Of a stretch of 64,000 nucleotides of DNA, positions 58,231-64,000 are shown one piece after another; positions within the stretch are counted from its first letter, which is position 1; each line of letters opens with the position of its first letter. Under the pieces are notes generated by a model, which ran no database searches, had not been told where the DNA came from, and saw only the letters and a program-made list of their open reading frames with translations. Made by a program: the position numbers and the translations under genes. Origin of the DNA: Xenopus tropicalis (lineage: Eukaryota > Chordata > Amphibia > Anura > Pipidae); NCBI RefSeq assembly GCF_000004195.4, contig NC_030677.2, forward strand, positions 41,417,142 to 41,481,141. The letters are read 5' to 3'.

Positions 58231-59114
58231 CCCTATGTACCTTCTTTCTGTGGAAGGGATCATGTGTGGGTGCCATGGCATCATAGTTATTGGCTAGTAA
58301 TTTTGCAGGATTTATCCTTTATTATAATGTCTTAGTATGTTCTTTTATTTGATGAATAAAGTTTTGGGATGGTGCTTGAAATACTAAAGCAATATAACTT
58401 TTATATTATTCTCTATATTCCCATCGAGTGTGATTCTGATTCTTCTGATGTTTTCTTTGTTCTTTATCAGGTTCATAATTGAACAAGGACTATTTTAAAT
58501 AAGTGCACCATCTTCTTACAACATCACTTAATTATGCAATATATTTCAGTTATACATTTCCCTAGAAGATTCTATTGTCTCTGTTCTCTTAGGAATTTTA
58601 GAACTTATTTCTCTGGTTTGGCAGCAAGAACATTAATATATGTGTTTTAGCTTTATGAAGGAAAATTATAATTGTGTTTTGCATATTTCTACTAACCCCA
58701 TATAGCCACCCCTGCATATGGACAAAAATTATATTAATACTAGTTATACATTGAATGGAATTGTGTCGGGGGCTTCCTTAATTGAAAAGAATGTGGGGTT
58801 ATTGTGGATAACAGACTTTGCAACTCTAAGCAATGTCTATCAGTGCCTGCTAAAACTAATAAAACATTTTCTTGTATAAAATAAAAAGTATTGACTGAAG
58901 GAAGTACAGTTTATTTTGGCTTCATTACAGATACTTGGTAGTATGCTTATGCACCTTGCATACAGTTTTGGGTGGCCAATTATAAAAAAGATATTAATGA
59001 ACTGAAAAGATTTTGGAGGTATTCAACTAAACTAGTAATAGGAAACAATCAAACAATCTACAAAAAAAGCCTATGAAATTTGAGTTTGCTCTGAGATGGG
59101 AGGAACCATCCGAA

Positions 59115-59330
59115 TTAAAGGTTACCATACAGGGGCCAATTTCTGCGGCTGATATTCATTCTTTAGATGAATAGACCAACGATGGGCATCCCCAACTGAC
59201 ATCTGGCCTGAAATCGACCAGATCTTGATTGGGCAGGTTTGATTTCTCTCACTTATTGATGTGGTACCATTAAGCGACGGTGCCTATGCCCACCAAACGA
59301 GTGGATCTTACAGTGTATGGCCACCTTAAG
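59115..59330. mobile_element. GGCCATACAC-type MITE with TTAA-like edges
   Basis: TTAAAGGTTACCATACAGGG at the left and TGTATGGCCACCTTAA at the right are inverted. Blocks CTGGCCTGAAATCGACCAGA and TTGATTGGGCAGG lie inside. Related to 1233 and 25891. Confidence 0.6.
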
Positions 59331-59571
59331 ACACATAGCACCATGTTAGAGGTATAAGTTCCCAGATTTATTAACATACAAACATAACCATAACTTTACA
59401 TGTTATGTTAGCCTGCTGGGGCAAGTCGTCGCTACTGCACCCTCACAGCCTAATTCACCAAATTACAGCAAATGCTGTAAAACAGAAGATATTTCCATGT
59501 TGCTTGCTATGCAGTAGAGTAACCAGATACCACCTAAAAATAAGGGGCAAGGCCTGCAAATCTCTCTAGTC

Positions 59572-59878
59572 CAGGGGTCCCCAGCCTTTCTTATTTGTGA
59601 GCCACAGTAAAATGTAAAATGAGTTGGGGAGCAACAAAAGCATCATAAAAGTTCATGGAGGTGACAATTAAGGGCTAAGATTGGCTATTAGGCAGCCTCT
59701 ATGCACACTATCAGCTTACAGGGGCTTTATTTGGTAGTAAATCTTGTTTTTATTCAACCAAAACTTGCCCCCAAGTCAAGGAATTCAAAATTAAGTACCT
59801 GGTTTGGGAGAACTGAGAGCAACATCCAAGGGGTTGGTGAGCAACATGTTGCCCCGAGCCACTGGTTGGGGATCACTG
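59572..59878. mobile_element. CAGTGATCCCCAACC-type MITE, copy 3
   Basis: CAGGGGTCCCCAGCC at the left and GGTTGGGGATCACTG at the right are inverted. GAGCAACATCCAAGGGGTTG and GTGAGCAACATGTTGCCCC match the other copies. No clean 8-bp duplication. Confidence 0.65.
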
Positions 59879-60458
59879 ATCTACTTCACCAAAGCTTCTC
59901 TGTAGTAATTTTTTCTTACTTATAGAGGACACATCAAGTTCGAATGGCTGAAGATTTTTTTCTGTGCTTGTAAGTCTAATGAAGATTGTAAATCGAAGTG
60001 CTGTTTTATTCCACTTTCTTACATTGGTATGCAGGATTAGTGCTTTCCAGCAGATGATCATCCAATTTTGAATTAATTGGTTGCATTTAAATGTGGTTCT
60101 GCCCTCACCCAGTTACAGAACTAAAACATTTGCTTTCTTTAACACAATCATCTATGAAAAATAGGATAAACAGTGCTTTCATTATTTTTCCTACTATTGA
60201 TTTGAAACTATTGTTTCTGTGCTCTCCTTTTCAGTGCTCAGTGTTTGTGATATGCTACTACATTTGCTATTCCCAATGACATAAAACAACCATCTTGCTG
60301 AAAAGTTGAATCTAAAAGGCATGGCTTATATGCACGTTTTCTGATAGTGAAAGTTCTTTTTTTCTTTTGAAATCACATCAATTTATCCATACATGCCCTG
60401 TTCATGCATACAATCAGTTTCTTGATAAGGGGGTTTTAAAAATAATTATAGCATAATT

Positions 60459-60580
60459 CATAGTAACATAGTAAGTTGGGTTGAAAAAAGACATACGTCC
60501 ATCACGTTCAACCATAATGCCTATATATAACCTGCCTACTACTAGTTGATCCAGAGGAAGGCAAAAAAAATTCAAAGAAT
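60459..60580 (+). repeat. CATAGTAACATAGTAAGTTA dispersed repeat, copy 2
   Basis: CATAGTAACATAGTAAGTTG then GGTTGAAAAAAGACATACGT, CCATCACGTTCAACC and TAGTTGATCCAGAGGAAGG. Same order as 41951-42150. Confidence 0.6.
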
Positions 60581-60708
60581 CTAACACTTTAAAGATTAAA
60601 TACATCTTTAGCAAATCTTTAGCTTTAGAAAATGATAATTATTTTTTTTTCTATCTGCTTCTATTTATGTTAAATGAGTTACCATTAATTAAAAGGCATT
60701 GAGGCATT

Positions 60709-61008
60709 AGATGGGTTACTATATATTTACTCTGTTCTTTTTTTTTTTTTCTTTTTTTTTTTCTCTTTTTTTTCTCTTCTCTTCCTTTCTTTCTTCTACA
60801 TTCTTGCTTTGCTCTCTTTCTCTCCCCTCCTCCTCCTTTCTCCCAAGCGTGCTCTGCAAAGAGCATAAGTTATGGTTTATATATAGATGTTTAGCCTTAA
60901 GATACTTATCATAACGATAACCTTGTCATAGGCTTCTTTTATATCATGTTGTTGTTTGTTTGTGATGATAAAACAATAAAAATTGTCAAATTAAAAAAAA
61001 AAAAAAAG
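60709..61008 (+). mobile_element. 5'-truncated retroposed insert with poly-A tail and 15-bp TSD
   Basis: AGGCATTGAGGCATT lies at 60694-60708 and again exactly at 61009-61023. Between them is a long T/C-rich tract (60724-60844), a unique stretch, then CAATAAAAATTGTC about 13 bases before a run of 15 A. Poly-A, a nearby AATAAA and a 15-bp direct repeat are the marks of LINE-driven target-primed insertion. The GTTTGTTTGTGATGATAAAA before the tail resembles a LINE-1-type 3' end, but the element could equally be a retroposed transcript. Confidence 0.8.
60724..60844 (+). repeat. Polypyrimidine tract within the retroposed insert
   Basis: Long T and TC runs (CTTTTTTTTTTTTTC, TCTCTTCTCTTCC) then CCCCTCCTCCTCC. 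It gives Lys/Arg-rich or Phe/Ser-rich spurious frames. Part of 60709-61008. Confidence 0.85.
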
Positions 61009-61512
61009 AGGCATTGAGGCATTTACATCTACAAACTCAATTGTGGCCCCTGCAATTTCTTCACAATCAGTTATGTGTAAAACCACTTTCATTCAAGGTA
61101 TTAAAGTACGCTCCTTGCACTTTCATATATATAGTTCCACTCAGTCCTTCCAGCGTTTCATTCTGAACTGAGTGCTGCCTATTGACACAGGGGAAGCTAC
61201 GCCACTTCCTGACCAGGCAGTCACTCTATAGTTCTCTCACCACTCTGTGTCAGTCACCACAGTTCAGTTTTGCCAATAGGTTGCACAACTTTACTGCACA
61301 CCAGAAATAATGCATAATGGCAGCTGATTTGTGATGAAATACACATGCAGTTATGGTAATTTTGCCAAATCAGATGCAATTGCCCCTTTGTGACTGCAAT
61401 GATGCATTGTGGGGGGAAAAACATGACAATTGCATTTGAAGCTGCACTTTGCACACTGCATTTACTGACATACATGAGCCCTATTGTCTAGTTGTTACAA
61501 AAGCACTGTAAT

Positions 61513-61710
61513 TAGTGATGAGCGAATCTGTCCCGTTTCGCTTTGCCATAAAATTAGCTCTACGACAAGAAAATTAGCGAAAAGGCAAAAAATTTGCCAT
61601 ACACATTTGTCGCGCCACTTTTATTGTCACCCGCACCCAATTTTGACAAGTCCATTTTTTTTGTGACCGCGCCCAATTTTTACATGACCATGACTTTTTT
61701 GGACAATACG
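61513..61710 (-). mobile_element. hAT-like MITE, TAGTGATGAGC family, right end unclear
   Basis: TAGTGATGAGCGAATCTGTC then CGTTTCGCTTTGCC and CAAGAAAATTAGCG, the standard family start. The right half decays. ACTGTAAT lies just before it, and ATTGTAAT at about 61721 could be the other duplication copy, with the terminal repeat lost. Confidence 0.65.
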
Positions 61711-61800
61711 CCAATGACGCAATTGTAATGACTTGCCATTTGGAACACATGTATGTTTTTGCCCATTATCAAGTACACTTTATGAAAGCTGTTTCACAAG

Positions 61801-61945
61801 GTGGAAGCGCTCTGCTGTGCTGTGCTGTTTTCTCCTAACAGGGGCACCAGCCTGGGGTACAAGGTAAGCGATTAAAGTCACTTTGGGGTGCCTAACATTT
61901 TGGCATCCCCAAGTGACTTTGCCTTTCCTTGTCCTTTAATTGCTC
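61801..61945. repeat. GTGACTT hairpin repeat
   Basis: AAAGTCACTTTGGGGTGCCT and the reverse block GGCATCCCCAAGTGACTTT form a stem at 61874-61920. The same words occur at 50808-50990. Flanking GGTGCCAAAA-type and TTTCCTTGTCCTTTAATTGC words fit a dispersed Xenopus repeat. Confidence 0.5.
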
Positions 61946-61949
61946 CAAT

Positions 61950-62060
61950 TAGTGATGAGTGAAAAAGTGCCATGTTTTGCCCCACCAAAAAATTTGTAAA
62001 ACCATGGAAAATATTATAAAATGGTGAAATTTTCCAAATTAGGTTTTTTTTGCCATAGTT
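61950..62060 (-). mobile_element. hAT-like MITE terminal fragment
   Basis: TAGTGATGAGTGAAAAAGTG then CCCCACCAAAAAATTTG. The right end is not seen. It starts five bases past the hairpin repeat above. Confidence 0.5.
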
Positions 62061-63380
62061 TTTCTTGCACAAAATGCATTGGAGTCATATTTTTTCTTTA
62101 ATTTTTTTCTTGCATCAAATGCATGCGAGGCAAAGGCCTTCTTGCATTGGGGTCAATGGGAATGGGGTTTTTTTGCTATACATTGGTGGGGAAAAAAACA
62201 CAATTTTAATCTGGCACCACAAAATGCATGAGAAAAATCTAGCAAAAATTGCAAATTTTGGCACAAATCTGTATTAGGCAAAAAAATAAATAAATAAAAA
62301 TTTGCTAATCCTCCTCCTTAATCCTATTTCTAGAGCTGCAAGAATCATTTTGTTGGAAATGACACAATGCAGACTCCCCACAGACACTGGCAGAAGGTTA
62401 ATTCAGTTGTGTGATTTAGCAGCGCAGATACAGCTAAACTTCCATATTGGTAAATTGCTCCAAACTGCATTGATTTCTAGTAGGTGCCTAACAACTGGCA
62501 AAAAAATAATGCATTGTAAAAAAACACAGTGATTTACATTGATTTTTATGCTTTTTACCTTGCAATTGCATTAGTAATTAAGTAATTTAATGTAATAAAT
62601 TGATCAAAGTTGTCTATGTGCAACACTCAACATTTATGCCATTCATATTAATCGCCCCAAGCAGGGGTGTCTAACCTGTAGCCTGCTGCTGTTAAGTTAT
62701 AGCCCCGCTAGAAGCTGGCAGCTGTACTTAATCCATAGATTGAGGTTGGATAGCAATCAGATATATTCTGTTTTTGCTGTAAGATAATTTATTTCAATGT
62801 GCCAATATTTTCCGAGAAGGATCTGTGCGGAAACATGAGATTGGAATCTTTTCATTTTGAGAGTGAATAACCTGATGCTGTTAACTTTTCAGTTAATCTC
62901 AAACAATAATGATAATGCATCTTCCAATATCCTGAAGTAAATAGAGATACAGGCATTATGTTTTTTTTATATATGAGTCATATAAAAAGGCAACATTTTC
63001 CATGATGCTTGACAGCAGTGCCCAAACTGTTATTTTTAGAAGGCATCCTTTATAACCCCCTTCAACCAATCACTATAGTTAATAGCACAGTATTAGACAA
63101 CCTTTCATACAGAACAGCTTATTAATAGAAAAATAAATAATTTATGGGAATCCAGGTGATGCTTAACCCTCTACCTGCCAACCATGATGTCTGTAAGTAG
63201 GATGGTGTATTACCTAGCAACACAGTTCCCATAGAGCAAAACATAAACAATGATACTAAAATTTATATTGACTGACACTCTGTTGTCATCCAGGCTGAAG
63301 CTTTAAAGGGAATTTTATTTTTATCACAAAATGATAGGACTTTTAGGCTTCACTGAACTATTGAATCAACATTTCATATT
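62061..63380. other. No gene recognised
   Basis: Contains AAATGCATTGGAGTCA and CAAATGCATGCGAGGCAAAG-like words that repeat loosely near 62070-62130. Otherwise AT-rich. Confidence 0.4.
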
Positions 63381-63388
63381 GTGGCAAC

Positions 63389-63620
63389 CAGTGATGGATT
63401 AGCAGCGAATCTCCACATTACACCATTGGCGAATTGTTGCGTTGTGGTCACATAAAAATGGACGTGTGAGCATCCAAAAGGGGCAAGATTGCATCAATAT
63501 AGACGTGACCATATCAAAATGGGTGCGGAAAATAAAGACACACGTGACCGTTTTGTGAATTTTCCTGTTGTTTCCCGAATTTTTCAGCGAAATGAAACGG
63601 GACAAATTCACTCATCACTA
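63389..63620 (+). mobile_element. hAT-like MITE, TAGTGATGAGC family, complete
   Basis: Ends CAGTGATGGATTAGCAG and CAAATTCACTCATCACTA. GTGGCAAC flanks both sides (63381-63388 and 63621-63628). The family block GCGAATTGTTGCG and AAATGAAACGGGACAAATTC are inside. CAGTGAT follows the duplication on both sides, see findings. Confidence 0.88.
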
Positions 63621-64000
63621 GTGGCAACCAGTGATTATGATACCCATCAGGAAATATCCACAGTTCCATATTTTTCCCTCTTTGCAGTGGTCAGTTTTAT
63701 CAAGTAGCACATCATGGGGGAACAACTGGAGCCTGTTCTGTTACCCTAATGCACTAATCATGGGAGATGTGGTTAGATTTGGAGGGTAACACAGTGTGTG
63801 TCATGCTATGCCCATTTTTTTTCCATAATTTACCATATTTTACGCACATTTAGACTGAATTTATTTGCTAATGCTAAAAATGAATGCATTGTACTTGCTA
63901 AGTTTATTCTTTGCACATGGAATACATGCCAGAAGGAAGATGTTTCCTCGCATTGCTGTAGGCTGTAGCACCTTGTCAAATGGAATAATGTTAGTGCGTC

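Larger units (their letters stand above)
54945..64000 (-). other. SGCZ: SGCZ intron or 5' region upstream of the exon (partial)
   Basis: Sequence upstream of the exon in the transcript. No promoter-like CpG island and no confident first exon are seen. It holds a T2 element, a 58-kb palindromic MITE, a retroposed insert and several hAT MITEs. A candidate exon at 55402-55617 is listed separately with low confidence. Confidence 0.7.

Noticed and set aside
60711..60914. Phe/Ser-rich and Lys/Arg-rich frames at 60651-60914
   Set aside because: Pure consequence of the T/C-rich tract in the retroposed insert.
54945..64000. Searched for the mir-383 hairpin, which I recall lying in an SGCZ intron in mammals
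   Set aside because: No stretch resembling its mature sequence was seen by eye in either orientation; it may lie outside the window.
1..64000. CRISPR arrays, bacterial operons, tRNA or rRNA genes
   Set aside because: No regular spaced repeats, no operon structure, and no cloverleaf or rRNA sequence recognised; the exon with splice sites shows this is vertebrate nuclear DNA.

Overview
The window reads as frog DNA, most likely Xenopus (tropicalis or a close relative). It has a vertebrate-type gene structure, AT-rich sequence almost empty of codons, and a dense load of short DNA transposons of Xenopus type: T2/Kolobok-like elements with TTAA ends, hAT-type MITEs with 8-bp target duplications, and palindromic elements with 3-bp duplications. 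The genus call rests on one recognisable exon and on the repeat families. I could not search a database.

Only one piece of protein-coding gene is supported. It is a 64-codon exon of zeta-sarcoglycan (SGCZ) on the minus strand at 54753-54944. It runs from a start codon placed directly after a splice acceptor to a consensus GTAAGT donor, and encodes the cytoplasmic N-terminus and membrane anchor. Everything to its left (1-54752) is then downstream intron, and everything to its right (54945-64000) is upstream intron. No second SGCZ exon is recognised. One short segment at 55402-55617 is offered only as a weak candidate for an alternative 5' exon.

Layout. 0-10 kb: a TSD-flanked hAT MITE (282-523), a hairpin-rich GGCCATAC element, a nested stack (4551-5560) holding a 530-bp palindrome, a SPIN-type hAT (5850-6034), and an element made of consecutive hairpins (9078-9363). 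10-30 kb: more copies of the TAGTGATGAGC hAT family, including a 747-bp inverted dimer flanked as one unit by an 8-bp repeat (13864-14610), a T2 element carrying a nested hAT (26124-27074), and a TTA-flanked MITE (27592-27895). 30-45 kb: a CpG-rich hAT MITE with perfect TSD, and a 1.7-kb inverted duplication at 35225-36968 with a later hAT insertion in one arm. Two copies of a 300-330 bp ATCCGGATAA-type MITE and a decayed reverse-transcriptase remnant (about 45.0-45.95 kb) follow. 45-64 kb: a second T2 element in the opposite orientation, a 692-bp palindrome, the SGCZ exon, a T2 element just upstream of it, a 5'-truncated retroposed sequence with a poly-A tail and 15-bp TSD (60709-61008), and another TSD-flanked hAT at 63.4 kb.

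The most useful observations are structural. At least nine copies of one hAT-like family can be delimited by their 8-bp target duplications. Several insertions are nested and so give a relative order of activity. A number of long inverted repeats lie inside what should be SGCZ pre-mRNA. I found no clearly new biological system. The inverted hAT dimer that appears to have moved as one unit and the internally nested inverted duplication are the least ordinary items.
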